Below, piece by piece: positions 12,301 to 25,682 of a DNA stretch of 64,000 nucleotides. Source of the stretch: Petrolisthes cinctipes (taxonomy: Eukaryota > Arthropoda > Malacostraca > Decapoda > Porcellanidae). The translations under genes and the position numbers were made by a program. The DNA is taken from contig JAWQEG010002488.1 of the NCBI GenBank assembly GCA_033782935.1, positions 260,501 to 324,500 on the forward strand. Reading direction: 5' to 3'. Each line of letters begins with the position of its first letter. Positions within the stretch are counted from its first letter, which is position 1. Under the pieces are notes generated by a model. The model worked only from the letters and a program-made list of their open reading frames with translations, had not been told where the DNA came from and made no database searches.

Positions 12301-12590
12301 TTAGCATGTTTAGAGCCTATATTTTGAAAACTTTCTAGCACTGAGTAGGTATGTACAGTTCGCTTCTGGGGCCCAAAAAATATCGAATTTTCGGGTGTTT
12401 TGAGGTTGAATTTGGGATATAAACGGGTGCAGAAGATGCATACACATATTGACTTTGGTCACCTAAAATATCGATTTTCAGCATGTTTTGGGCCCGTATT
12501 TTGAAAATACTCTAACACGGAGTAGGCAAGTACAGATCGCTTCTGGGACCCCAAAATATCGAATTTTCGGGTGTTTGGATCCTGAATTTG
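9200..12590 (+). repeat. 3.4-kb duplicated segment, copy 1 (partner 22289-25679)
   Basis: Collinear with 22289-25679 at a constant offset of 13,089 bp. Its first ~0.9 kb corresponds to part of the 1,334-bp HOR that is tripled at 19212-23213, so this is a single-copy relative of that amplified unit. The rest carries block W copy 3. The segment ends where GTGTTTGGATCCTGAATTTG here corresponds to GTGTTTGTAGCCTGAATTTG at ~25670. Confidence 0.88.
10811..12449 (+). repeat. Block W, copy 3 (with one extra monomer)
   Basis: Matches 5250-6740 except for one additional ~148-bp monomer at about 11,990-12,137. The monomer at issue is flanked by near-identical CAGTATGTT and TAGCATGTT anchors, the expected substrate for a one-monomer slip by unequal exchange. 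Confidence 0.83.
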
Positions 12591-13383
12591 AGATATAAAC
12601 GGGTACAGAAGATTCATTCACATATCGACTTTTGGGCACCTAAAATATCGATTATATGTATGTTTTGCGCCTGTATTTTATAAAAACTCTAACACGGAGT
12701 AGGTATGTACAGATTGCTTCTAGGACCCCAAAATATCGAATTTTCGGGTGTTTAAGGACTGAATTTGAGATATCGACTTTGGGCACCTAAAATATCGATT
12801 TTTAGCATGTTTTGGGCCTATATTTTGAAAACATTCTAGCACTGAGTAGGCATGTACAGATCGCTTCTGGGACCCCGAAATATCGATTTTTCGGGTGTTT
12901 TGAGCCTGAATTTGAGATATAAACGGGTACAGAAAATACATGCACATATTGACTTTGGGCACCTAAAAGATCGATTTTCAGTATGTTTTGGGCCTGTATT
13001 TTGAAAATACTCTAACACGGAGTAGGCATGTACAGATCGCTTCTGGGACCAAAAAATATAGAATTTTCGGATGTTTTGAGCCTGAATTTGAGATATAAAC
13101 AGGTACTGAAGATGCATGCACATATCGACTTTTGGGCACTTAAAATATCGATTTTGAGCATGTTTTGAGTCTGTATCTTGAAAACATTCTAACTAGGAGT
13201 AGGAATGAAGAGATCGCTTCTATGACCCAAAAATACCGAATTTTCTGGTGTTTTGAGGTTGAATTTGAGATATAAACTGGTACAGAAGATGCATGCACAT
13301 ATCGACTTTGGACACTTAAAATATCGATTTTTAGCATGTTTAGAGCCTGTATTTTGAAAACATTCTAGCACTGAGTAGGCATG
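12591..13383 (+). repeat. Satellite, mixed monomers between large duplications
   Basis: Contains the GATTATATGTATG and ATTTTATAAAAACTC variant (~12650-12690), a CCCGAAATATCG monomer and a GGACCAAAAAATATAG monomer. The latter two also occur in the 1,334-bp HOR. No unrelated sequence is seen. Confidence 0.75.
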
Positions 13384-16300
13384 TACAGCTCACTTCTGGG
13401 ACCCCAAAATATCGAATTTTCGGGTGTTTTGAGCCTGAATTTGAGATATAAACGGGTACAGAAGATGGATGCACATCTCTACTTTGGTCACCTAAAAAAT
13501 CGATTTTCAGCATGTTTTGGGCCCGTATTTTGAAAATACTCTAACACGGAGTAGGCAAGTACAGATCGCTTCTGGGACCCCAAAATATCGAATTTTCGGG
13601 TGTTTGGATCCTGAATTTGAGATATAAACGGGTACAGAAGATTCATTCACATATCGACTTTTGGGCACCTAAAATATCGATTATATGTATGTTTTGCGCC
13701 TGTATTTTATAAAAACTCTAACACGGAGTAGGTATGTACAGATTGCTTCTAGGACCCCAAAATATCGAATTTTCGGGTGTTTAAGGACTGAATTTGAGAT
13801 ATCGACTTTGGGCACCTAAAATATCGATTTTTAGCATATTTTGGGCCTATATTTTGAAAACATTCTAGCACTGAGTAGGCATGTACAGATCGCTTCTGGG
13901 ACCCCGAAATATCGAATTTTCGGGTGTTTGGAGCCTGAATTTGAGATATAAACGGGTACAGAAGATGCATGCACATATCGACTTTTGGGCACCTAAAAGA
14001 TCGATTTTCAGTATGATATGGGCCTATATTTTGAGAACATTCTAGCACTGAGTAGGCATGTACAGTTCGCTTCTGGGACCCAAAAAATATCGAATTTTCG
14101 GGTGTTTTGAGGTTGAATTTGGGATATAAACGGGTACAGAAAATGCATTCACATATTGACTTTGGGCACCTAAAATATCGATTTTCAGCATGTTTTGGGC
14201 CTGTATTTTTAAAATACTCTAACACGGAGTAGGCATGTACAGATCGCTTCTTGGACCCAAATATATAGAATTTTTGGGTGTTTTGAGCCTGAATTTGAGA
14301 TATCGACTTTGGGCACCTAAAATATTGATTTTTAGCATGTTTTGGGCCTATATTTTGAAAATATTCTAGCACTAAGTAGACATGTACAGCTCACTTCTGG
14401 GACCCCAAAATATCGAATTTTCGGGTGTTTTGAGCCTGAATCTGAGATATAAACGGGTACAGAAGATGCATGCACATCTCTACTTTGGTCACCTAAAATA
14501 TCGATTTTCAGCATGTTTTGGGCCCGTAATTTGAAAATACTCTAACACGGAGTAGGCAAGTACAGATCGCTTCTGGGACCCCAAAATATCGAATTTTCGG
14601 GTGTTTGAAGTCTGAATTTGAGATATAAACGGGTACAGAAGATTCATTCACATATCGACTTTTGGGCACCTAAAATATTGATTATCTGTATGTTTTGGGC
14701 CTGTATTTTATAAAAACTCTAACACGGAGTAGGTATGTACAGATTGCTTCTAGGACCCCAAAATATCGAATTTTCGGGTGTTTAAGGACTGAATTTGAGA
14801 TATCGACTTTGGGCACCTAAAATATCGATTTTTAGCATGTTTTGGGCCTATATTTTGAAAACATTCTAGCACTGAGTAGGCATGTACAGCTCACTTCTGG
14901 GACCCAAAAAATATCGAATTTTCGGGTGTTTTGAGGTTGAATTTGGGATATAAACGGGTACAGAAGATTTATACACATATTGACTTTGGTCACCTAAAAT
15001 ATCGATTTTCAGCATGTTTTGGGCCTGTATTTTGAAAATACTCTAACATGGAGTAGGCAAGTACAGATCGCTTCTGGGACCCCAAAATATCGAATCGTCG
15101 GGTGTTAGGAGCCTAAATTTGAGATATAAACGGGTACAGAAGATACATCCACATATCGACTTTTGGGCACCTAAAAGATCGATTTTCAGTATGTTTTGGG
15201 CCTGTAAACTGAAAATACTCTAACACGGAGTAGGCATGTACAGATCGCTTCTGGGACCCTAAAATATGGAATTTTCGGGTGTTTTGGGCCTGAATTTGAG
15301 ATATCGACTTTGGGCACCTAAAATATCGATTTTTAGCATGTTTTGGGCCTATACTTTGAAAATATTCTTGCACTGAGTAGGCATGTACAGATTGCTTCTG
15401 GGACCCCCAAATATCAAATTTTCGGGTGTTTTGATCCTGAATTTGAGATATAAGCTTGTACAGAAGATGCATGCACATATCGACTTTTATGCACCTAAAA
15501 TATCGATTTTGAGCATGTTTTGGGTCTGTATCTTGAAAACATTCTAACTAGGATTAGGCATGTACAGATCGCTTCTAGGACCCAAAAATACCGAATTTTC
15601 TGGTGTTTTGAGCCTGAATTTGAGATATAAACGGGTACATAAGATGCATGCACATATCGACTTTGGACACTTAAAATAACGATTTTTAGCATGTTTTGAG
15701 CCTATATTTTGAAAACATTCTAGCACTGAGTATTCATGTACAGATCGCTTCTGGGACCCAAAAATATCGAATTTTCGGGTGTTTTGAGGTTGAATTTGGG
15801 ATATAAACTGGTGCAGAAGATACATACACATATTGACTTTGTGCACCTAAAATATTGATTTTCAGCATGTTTTGGGCCTGTTTCTGAGTAGGCATGTACA
15901 GATCGCTTCTGGGACCCAAAATATCGAATTTTCGGGTGTTTGGAGCCTGAATTTGAGATATAAACGGGTACAGAAGATGCATGCACATATCGACTTTTGG
16001 GCACGTAAAAGATCGATTTTCAGTATGTTTTGGGCCTATATTTTGAAAATATTCTAGCACTAAGTAGGCATGTACAGATCACTTCTGGGACACCAAAATA
16101 TCGAATTTTCGGGTGTTTTGATCCTGAATTTAAGGGTAAACGGGTACAGAAGATGCATGCAAATATCGACTTTGGACATTTAAAATATCGATTTTTAGCT
16201 TGTTTAGAGCCTATATTTTGAAAACCTTCTAGCACTGAGTAGGTATGTACAATTAGCTACTGGGGCCCAAAAAATATCGAATTTTCGGGTGTTTTGAGGT

Positions 16301-16603
16301 TGAATTTGGGATATAAACGGGTGCAGAAGATGCATACACATATTGACTTTGGTCACCTAAAATATCGATTTTCAGCATGTTGTGGGCCTGTATTTTGAAA
16401 ATACTCTAACACGGAGTAGGCAAGTACAGATCGCTTCTGGGACCCCAAAATATCGAATTTTCGGGTGTTTGGAGCCTGAATTTGAGATATAAACGGGTAC
16501 AGAAGATACATCAACATATAGACTTTTGGGCACCTAAAAGATCGATTTTCAGTATGATATGGGCCTGTATTTTGAAAATACTCTAACACGGAGTAGGCAA
16601 GTA
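13384..16603 (+). repeat. 3.2-kb duplicated segment, copy 2 (partner 3781-7000)
   Basis: Second copy of the 3781-7000 segment, offset 9,603. It carries its own version of the 1,001-bp HOR pair (13384-13873 and 14385-14874) and block W copy 4 (about 14853-16343). Small differences such as GATTATATG for GATTATCTG at ~13682 show that it is not an exact copy. Confidence 0.88.
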
Positions 16604-17499
16604 CAGTTCACTTCTGGGACCCCAAAATATCGAATTTTCGGGTGTTTTGGGCCTGAATTTGACATATCGACTTTGGGCACATAAAATATCGATTTTTAGC
16701 ATGTTTTGGGCCTATATTTTGAAAATATTCTAGCACTAAATAGGCATGTACAGATCACTTCTGGGACCCCAAAATATCGAATTTTCGGGTGTTTTGATCC
16801 TGAATTTGAGATATAAACGGGTACAGAAGATTCATGCACATATCGACTTAGGACACTTAAAATATCGATTTTTAGCATGTTTTGAGCCTATATTTTGAAA
16901 ACATTCTAGCACTGACTAGGCATGTACAGTTCACTTCTGGGACCCAAAAAATATCGACTTTTCGGGTGTTTTGAGGTTGAATTTGGGATATAAACAAGTG
17001 CAGAAGATGCATACACATATTAACTTTGGGCACCTAAAATATCGATTTTCAGCATGTTTTGGGCCTGTATCAGAATAGGCATGTACAGATCGCTTCTGGG
17101 ACCCCAAAATATCAAATTTTCGGGTGTTTGGAGCCTGAATTTGAGATATAAACGGGTACAGAAGATGCATGCACATATCGACTTTGGACACTTAAAATAT
17201 CGATTTTTAGCATGTTTTGAGCCTATATTTTGAAAACATTCTAGCACTGACTAGGCATGTACAGTTCGCTTCTGGGACCCAAAAAATATCCAACTTTCGG
17301 GTGTTTTGAGGTTGAATTTGGGATATAAACGGGTGCAGAAGATGCATACACATACTGACTTTGGTCACCTAAAATATCGATTTTCAGCATGTTATGGGAC
17401 TGTAATTTGAAAATACTCTAACACGGAGTAGGCAAGTACAGATCGCTTGTGGAACCCCAAAATATCGAATTTTCGGGTGTTTTGGGCCTAAATTTTAGA
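16604..17499 (+). repeat. Satellite, mosaic junction region
   Basis: The first monomer after 16603 matches the ~2150 type (GTACAGTTCACTTCTGGG). The monomer at ~17431 carries the GATCGCTTGTGGAACCCC variant found at 7003 (offset 10,438). So the sequences on either side of the 3.2-kb duplication breakpoint have been re-paired here. All of it is satellite. Confidence 0.75.
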
Positions 17500-18530
17500 T
17501 ATCGACTTTGGGCACCTAAAATATCGATTTTTAGCATGTTTTGGGCCTATATTTTGAAAATATTCTAGCACTGAGTAGGCATGTACAGATCGCTTCCAGG
17601 ACCCCAAAATATCAAATTTTCGGGTGTTTTGATCCTGAATTTGAGATATAAACGGGTACAGAAGATGCATGCACATATCGACTTTTGGGCCACTAAAATA
17701 TCGATTTTGAGCATGTTTTGGGTCTGTATCTTGAAAACATTCTAACTAAGAGTAGGCATGTACAGATCGCTTCTAGGACCCAAAAATACCGAATGTTCGG
17801 GTTTTTTGAGGTTGAATTTGGGATATAAACGGGTGCAGAAGATGCATACACATTATAACTTTGGGCACCTAAAATATCGACTTTCAGCATGTTTTGGGCC
17901 TGTATCTGAGTAGGCATGTACAGATCGCTTCTGGGACCCTAAAATATCGAATTTTCAGGTGTTTGGAGCCTGAATTTGAGATATAAACGGGTACAGAAGA
18001 TGCATGCACATATCGACTTTTGGGCACCTAAAAGATCGATTTTCAGTACGATATGGGCCTGTATTTTGAAAATACTCTAACACGGAGTAGGCATGTACAG
18101 TTCGCTTCTGGGACCCCAAAATATCGAATTTTCGGGTGTTTTGGGCCTGAATTTGAGATATCGACTTTGGGCACCTAAAATATCGATTTTAGCATGTTTT
18201 GGGCCTATATTTTGAAAATATTCTAGCACTAAATAGGCATGTACAGTTCGCTTCTGGGACCCAAAAAATATCGAATTTTCAGGTGTTTTGAGGTTGAATT
18301 TGGGATATAAACGGGTGCAGAAGATGCATACACATATTGACTTTGGTCACCTAAAATATCGATTTTCAGCATGTTATGGGCCTGTATTTTAAAAAATACT
18401 CTAACACGGAGTAGGCAAGTACTGATCGCTTCTGGGACCCCAAAATATCGAATTTTCGGGTGTTTTGGGCCTGAATTTTAGATATCGACTTTGGGCACCT
18501 AAAATATCGATTTTTAGCATGTTTTGGGCC
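17500..18530 (+). repeat. 1-kb duplicated segment, copy 1 (partner 25683-26713)
   Basis: Collinear with 25683-26713 at a constant offset of 8,183 bp. Shared rare features are GGGCCACTAAAATATCG, CAGTACGATATGGGCC, the ATTTTAAAAAATACTC run and GGCAAGTACTGATCGC. Confidence 0.83.
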
Positions 18531-19409
18531 TATATTTGAAAATACTCTGACACAGAGTAGGCATGTACAGATCGCTTCTGGCACTCCAAAATATCGAATT
18601 TTCGGGTGTTTTGAGCCTGAATTTGAGATATAAACGGGTACTGAAGATGCATGAACATATCGACTTTTGGGCCACTAAAATATCGATTTTGAGCATGTTT
18701 TGGGTCTGTTCTTGAAAACATTCTAACTAGGAGTAGGCATGTACAGTTCGCTTCTAGGACAAAAAAATACCGAATTTTCGGGTGTTTTGAGCCTGAATTT
18801 GAGATATAAACGGTTACCGAAGATACATGCACATATCGACTTAGGACACTTAAAATATCTATTTTTAGCATGTTTTTAGCCTATATTTTGAAAACATTCT
18901 AGCACTGAGTAGGCATGTACAGATTGCTTCTGGGACCCAAAAATATCGATTTTTCGGGTGTTTTGAGGTTGAATTTGAGATATAAACGAGTGCAGAAGAT
19001 GCATACATATATTAACTTTGGGCACCTAAAATATCGATTTTCAGCATGTTTTGGGCCTCTATCTGAGTAGGAATGTACATATCGCTTCTGGGACCCCAAA
19101 ATATCGAATTTTCGGGTGTTTGGAGCCTGAGTTTGAGTTATAAACGGGTACAAAAGATGCATGCACATATCGACTTTTGGGCACCTAAAAGATCGATTTT
19201 CAGTATGATATGGGCCTGTATTTTGAAAATACTCTAACACGGAGTAGGCATGTACAGTTCGCTTCTGGGACCCCAAAATATCGAATTTTCGGGTGTTTTG
19301 GGCCTGAATTTGAGATATCGACTTTGGGCACCTAAAATATCGATTTTAAGCATGTTTTGGGCCTATATTTTGAAAATATTCTAGCACTGAGTAGGCATGT
19401 ACAGATTGC
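18429..19409 (+). repeat. Block T, copy 2 of 3
   Basis: Matches 7330-8310 at offset 11,099. Its last monomers run directly into the first 1,334-bp HOR unit, with the switch near 19211 where CAGTATGATATGGG (block T) is replaced by CAGTATGTTATGGG in later HOR units. Confidence 0.85.
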
Positions 19410-20545
19410 TTCTGGGACCCAAAAATACCGAATGTTCGGGTTTTTTGAGGTTGAATTAGGGATATAAACGGGTGCAGAAGATACATGCACATATTGACTT
19501 TGGGCACCTAAAATATCGATTTTCAGCATGTTTTGGGCCTGTATTTTTAAAATAGTCTAACACGGAGTAGGCATGAACAGATCGCTTCTTGGACCCAAAT
19601 ATATAGAATTTTTGGGTGTTTTGAGCCTGAATTTGAGATATCGACTTTGGGCACCTAAAATATCGATTTTTAGCATGTTTTGGGCCTATATTTTGAAAAC
19701 ATTCTAGCACTGAGTAGGCATGTACAGATCGCTTCTGGGACCCCGAAATATCGAAATTTCGGGTGTTTTGAGCCTGAATTTGAGATATTAACGGGTACAG
19801 AAAATACATGCACATATTGACTTTGGGCACCTAAAATATCGATTTTCAGTATGTTTTGGGCCTGTATTTTGAAAATACTCTAACACGGAGTAGGTATGTA
19901 CAGATCACTTCTGGGACCAAAAAATATAGAATTTTCGGGTGTTTTGAGCCTGAATTTGAGATATAAACAGGTACTGAAGATGCATGCACATATCGACTTT
20001 TGGGCACTTAAAATATCGATTTTGAGCATGTTTTAGGTCTGTATCTTGAAAACATTCTAACTAGGAGTAGGAATGTAGAGATCGCTTCTAAGACCCAAAA
20101 ATACCGAATTTTCTGGTGTTTTGAGCATGAATTTGAGATATAAACGGGTACAGAAGATGCATGCACATATCGACTTTGGACACTTAAAATATCGATTTTT
20201 AGCATGTCTTGAGCCTGTATTTTGAAAACATTCTAGCACTGAGTAGGCATGTGTAGATCGCTTTTGGGACCCAAAAATATCGAATTTTCGGGTTTTTTGA
20301 GGTTGAATTTGAGATATAAACGAGTGCAGAAGATGCATACACATATTAACTTTGGGCATCTAAAATATCGATTTTCAGCATGTTTTGGGCCTGTATCTAA
20401 GTAGGCATGTACAGATCGCTTCTGGGACCCCAAAATATCGAATTTTTGGGTGTTTGGAGCCTGAATTTGAGATATAAACGGGTACAGAAGATGCATGCAC
20501 ATATCGACTTTTGGGCACCTAAAAGATCGATTTTCAGTATGTTAT
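19212..20545 (+). repeat. 1,334-bp 8-monomer HOR, unit 1
   Basis: Anchors at 19350, 19526, 19673, 19849, 20026, 20202, 20378, 20537 and 20684 give spacings 176, 147, 176, 177, 176, 176, 159 and 147, summing to exactly 1,334. The unit contains all three length classes. Private variants (TTAAAATAGTCTAACACGG, GAAATATCGAAATTTCGGG, GGAATGTAGAGATCGC, TAAGCATG) recur at the same places in units 2 and 3. It differs from them at 20264 (T for C). Confidence 0.95.
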
Positions 20546-21879
20546 GGGCCTGTATTTTGAAAATACTCTAACACGGAGTAGGCATGTACAGTTCGCTTCT
20601 GGGACCCCAAAATATCGAATTTTCGGGTGTTTTGGGCCTGAATTTGAGATATCGACTTTGGGCACCTAAAATATCGATTTTAAGCATGTTTTGGGCCTAT
20701 ATTTTGAAAATATTCTAGCACTGAGTAGGCATGTACAGATTGCTTCTGGGACCCAAAAATACCGAATGTTCGGGTTTTTTGAGGTTGAATTAGGGATATA
20801 AACGGGTGCAGAAGATACATGCACATATTGACTTTGGGCACCTAAAATATCGATTTTCAGCATGTTTTGGGCCTGTATTTTTAAAATAGTCTAACACGGA
20901 GTAGGCATGAACAGATCGCTTCTTGGACCCAAATATATAGAATTTTTGTGTGTTTTGAGCCTGAATTTGAGATATCGACTTTGGGCACCTAAAATATCGA
21001 TTTTTAGCATGTTTTGGGCCTATATTTTGAAAACATTCTAGCACTGAGTAGGCATGTACAGATCGCTTCTGGGACCCCGAAATATCGAAATTTCGGGTGT
21101 TTTGAGCCTGAATTTGAGATATTAACGGGTACAGAAAATACATGCACATATTGACTTTGGGCACCTAAAATATCGATTTTCAGTATGTTTTGGGCCTGTA
21201 TTTTGAAAATACTCTAACACGGAGTAGGTATGTACAGATCACTTCTGGGACCAAAAAATATAGAATTTTCGGGTGTTTTGAGCCTGAATTTGAGATATAA
21301 ACAGGTACTGAAGATGCATGCACATATCGACTTTTGGGCACTTAAAATATCGATTTTGAGCATGTTTTAGGTCTGTATCTTGAAAACATTCTAACTAGGA
21401 GTAGGAATGTAGAGATCGCTTCTAAGACCCAAAAATACCGAATTTTCTGGTGTTTTGAGCATGAATTTGAGATATAAACGGGTACAGAAGATGCATGCAC
21501 ATATCGACTTTGGACACTTAAAATATCGATTTTTAGCATGTCTTGAGCCTGTATTTTGAAAACATTCTAGCACTGAGTAGGCATGTGTAGATCGCTTCTG
21601 GGACCCAAAAATATCGAATTTTCGGGTTTTTTGAGGTTGAATTTGAGATATAAACGAGTGCAGAAGATGCATACACATATTAACTTTGGGCATCTAAAAT
21701 ATCGATTTTCAGCATGTTTTGGGCCTGTATCTAAGTAGGCATGTACAGATCGCTTCTGGGACCCCAAAATATCGAATTTTTGGGTGTTTGGAGCCTGAAT
21801 TTGAGATATAAACGGGTACAGAAGATGCATGCACATATCGACTTTTGGGCACCTAAAAGATCGATTTTCAGTATGTTAT
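20546..21879 (+). repeat. 1,334-bp 8-monomer HOR, unit 2
   Basis: Same eight monomers in the same order as unit 1, every anchor shifted by 1,334 bp. The only differences from unit 1 that I noticed by eye are C at 21598 (T at 20264) and T at 20949 (G at 19615). Confidence 0.95.
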
Positions 21880-23213
21880 GGGCCTGTATTTTGAAAATAC
21901 TCTAACACGGAGTAGGCATGTACAGTTCGCTTCTGGGACCCCAAAATATCGAATTTTCGGGTGTTTTGGGCCTGAATTTGAGATATCGACTTTGGGCACC
22001 TAAAATATCGATTTTAAGCATGTTTTGGGCCTATATTTTGAAAATATTCTAGCACTGAGTAGGCATGTACAGATTGCTTCTGGGACCCAAAAATACCGAA
22101 TGTTCGGGTTTTTTGAGGTTGAATTAGGGATATAAACGGGTGCAGAAGATACATGCACATATTGACTTTGGGCACCTAAAATATCGATTTTCAGCATGTT
22201 TTGGGCCTGTATTTTTAAAATAGTCTAACACGGAGTAGGCATGAACAGATCGCTTCTTGGACCCAAATATATAGAATTTTTGGGTGTTTTGAGCCTGAAT
22301 TTGAGATATCGACTTTGGGCACCTAAAATATCGATTTTTAGCATGTTTTGGGCCTATATTTTGAAAACATTCTAGCACTGAGTAGGCATGTACAGATCGC
22401 TTCTGGGACCCCGAAATATCGAAATTTCGGGTGTTTTGAGCCTGAATTTGAGATATTAACGGGTACAGAAAATACATGCACATATTGACTTTGGGCACCT
22501 AAAATATCGATTTTCAGTATGTTTTGGGCCTGTATTTTGAAAATACTCTAACACGGAGTAGGTATGTACAGATCACTTCTGGGACCAAAAAATATAGAAT
22601 TTTCGGGTGTTTTGAGCCTGAATTTGAGATATAAACAGGTACTGAAGATGCATGCACATATCGACTTTTGGGCACTTAAAATATCGATTTTGAGCATGTT
22701 TTAGGTCTGTATCTTGAAAACATTCTAACTAGGAGTAGGAATGTAGAGATCGCTTCTAAGACCCAAAAATACCGAATTTTCTGGTGTTTTGAGCATGAAT
22801 TTGAGATATAAACGGGTACAGAAGATGCATGCACATATCGACTTTGGACACTTAAAATATCGATTTTTAGCATGTCTTGAGCCTGTATTTTGAAAACATT
22901 CTAGCACTGAGTAGGCATGTATAGATCGCTTCTGGGACCCAAAAATATCGAATTTTCGGGTTTTTTGAGGTTGAATTTGAGATATAAACGAGTGCAGAAG
23001 ATGCATACACATATTAACTTTGGGCATCTAAAATATCGATTTTCAGCATGTTTTGGGCCTGTATCTAAGTAGGCATGTACAGATCGCTTCTGGGACCCCA
23101 AAATATCGAATTTTTGGGTGTTTGGAGCCTGAATTTGAGATATAAACGGGTACAGAAGATGCATGCACATATCGACTTTTGGGCACCTAAAAGATCGATT
23201 TTCAGTATGTTAT
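21880..23213 (+). repeat. 1,334-bp 8-monomer HOR, unit 3
   Basis: Third copy, again at +1,334 bp. It carries A at 22921 where units 1 and 2 have G. After ~23213 the array passes into sequence of the 10.1-kb type (ATTTTAAAAATACTC, GGCTTGTACAG, TCAGGTATTTTGGG). The triplication therefore covers almost exactly three units. Confidence 0.94.
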
Positions 23214-25679
23214 GGGCCTGTATTTTAAAAATACTCTAACACGGAGTAGGCTTGTACAGTTCGCTTCTGGGAACCCAAAATATCGAATTTTCAGGTATTT
23301 TGGGCCTGAATTTGAGATATCGACTTTAGGCACCTAAAATATCAATTTTTAGCATGTTTTGAGCCTATATTTTGAAAACATTCTAGCACTGAGTAGGCAT
23401 GTACAGATCACTTCTGGGACCCCAAAATATCGAATTTTCGGGAGTTTTGATCCTGAATTTGAGATATAAACGGGTACAGAAGATGCATGCAGATATCGAC
23501 TTTGGACACTTAAAATATCGATTTTTAGCATGTTTTGAGCCTATATTTTGAAAACATTCTAGCACTGAGTAGGCATGTACAGTTCGCTTTTGGGACCCAA
23601 AAAATATCGAATTTTAGGGTGTTTTGAGGTTGAATTTGGGATATAAACGGGTACAGAAGATGCATACACATATTGACTTTGGTCACCTAAAATATCGATT
23701 TTCAGAATGTTTTGGGCCTGTATTTTGAAAATACTCTAACATGGAGTAGGCAAGTACAGATCGCTTCTGGGACCCCAAAATATCGAATGTTCGGGTGTTA
23801 GGAGCCTGAATTTGGGATATAAACGGGTACAGAAGATACATCCACATATCGACTTTTGGGCACCTAAAAGATCGATTTTCAGTATGATATGGGCCTATAT
23901 TTTGAAAACATTCTAGCACTGAGTAGGCATGTACAGTTCGCTTCTGGGACCCAAAAAATATCGAATTTTCGGGTGTTTTGAGGTTGAATTTGGGATATAA
24001 ACGGGTACAGAAGATGCACACACATATTGACTTTGGTCACCTAAAATATCGATTTTCAGCATGTTTTGGGCCTGTATTTTGAAAATACTCTAACATGGAG
24101 TAGGCAAGTACAGATCGCTTCTGGGACCCCAAAATATCGAATATTCGGGTGTTAGGAGCCTGAATTTGAGATATAAACGGGTACAGAAGATACATCCACA
24201 TATCGACTTTTGGGCACCTAAAAGATCGATTTTCAGTATGTTTTGGGCCTGTAAATTGAAAATACTCTAACACGGAGTAGGCATGTACAGATCGCTTCTG
24301 GGACCCTAAAATATCGAATTTTCGGGTGTTTCTGGCCTGAATTTAAGATATCGACTTTGGGCACCTAAAATATCGATTTTTAGCATGTTTTGGGCCTATA
24401 TTTTGAAAATATTCTAGCACTGAGTAGGCATGTACAGATTGCTTCTGGGACCCCCAAATATCAAATTTTCGGGTGTTTTGATCCTGAATTTGAGAAATAA
24501 ACTTGTACAGAAGATGCATGCACATATCGACTTTTATGCACATAAAATATCGATTTTGAGCATGTTTTGGGTCTGTATCTTGAAAACATTCTAACTAGGA
24601 TTAGGCATGTACAGATCGCTTCTAGGACCCAAAAATACCGAATTTTCTGGTGTTTTGAGCCTGAATTTGAAATATAAACGGGTACATAAGATGCATGCAC
24701 ATATCGACTTTGGACACTTAAAATAACGATTTTTAGCATGTTTTGAGCCTATATTTTGAAAACATTCTAGCACTGAGTATTCATGTACAGATCGCTTCTA
24801 GGACCGAAAAATATCGAATTTTCGGGTGTTTTGAGGTTGAATTTAGGATATAAACTGGTGCAGAAGATGCATACACATATTGACTTTGTGCACCTAAAAT
24901 ATTGATTTTCAGCATGTTTTGGGCCTGTATCTGAGAAGGCATGTACAGATCGCTTCTGGGACCCCAAAATATCGAATTTTCGGGTGTTTGGAACCTGAAT
25001 TTGAGATATAAACGGGTACAGAAGATGCATGCACATATCGACTTTTGGGCACCTAAAAGATCGATTTTCAGTATGTTATGGGCTTGTATTTTAAAAATAC
25101 TCTAACACGGAGTAGGCATGTACAGATTGCTTCTGGGACCCCAAAATATCGAATTTTCAGGTGTTTTTGGCCTGAATTTGAGATATCGACTTTGGGCACC
25201 TAAAATATCGATTTTTAGCATGTTTTGGGCCTATATTTTGAAAATATTCTAGCACTAAGTAGGCATGTACAGATCGCTTCTGGGACACCAAAATATCGAA
25301 TTTTCGGGTGTTTTGATCCTGAATTTGAGGGTAAACGGGTACAGAAGATGCATGCACATATCGACTTTGGACATTTAAAATATCGATTTTTAGCATGTTT
25401 AGAGCCTTTATTTTGAAAACTTTCTAGCACTGAGTAGGTATGTACAGTTCGCTTCTGGGGCCCAAAAAATATCGAATTTTCGGGTGTTTTGAGGTTGAAT
25501 TTGGGATATAAACGGGTGCAGAAGATGCATACACATATTGACTTTGGTCACCTAAAATATCGATTTTCAGCATGTTTTGGGCCCGTATTTTGAAAATACT
25601 CTAACACGGAGTAGGCAAGTACAGATCGCTTCTGGGACCCCAAAATATCGAATTTTCGGGTGTTTGTAGCCTGAATTTG
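22289..25679 (+). repeat. 3.4-kb duplicated segment, copy 2 (partner 9200-12590)
   Basis: Offset 13,089 to 9200-12590. It overlaps HOR unit 3 on the left and carries block W copy 5 (about 23900-25538) on the right. The simplest history is that the 1,334-bp unit was tripled within one daughter of this large duplication. Confidence 0.87.
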
Positions 25680-25682
25680 AGA

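Noticed and set aside
19212..23213. The three 1,334-bp units as a pure assembly artefact
   Set aside because: Private single-base differences distinguish the units, and the third continues into different flanking sequence. An artefact is not excluded, but the sequence supports real copies.
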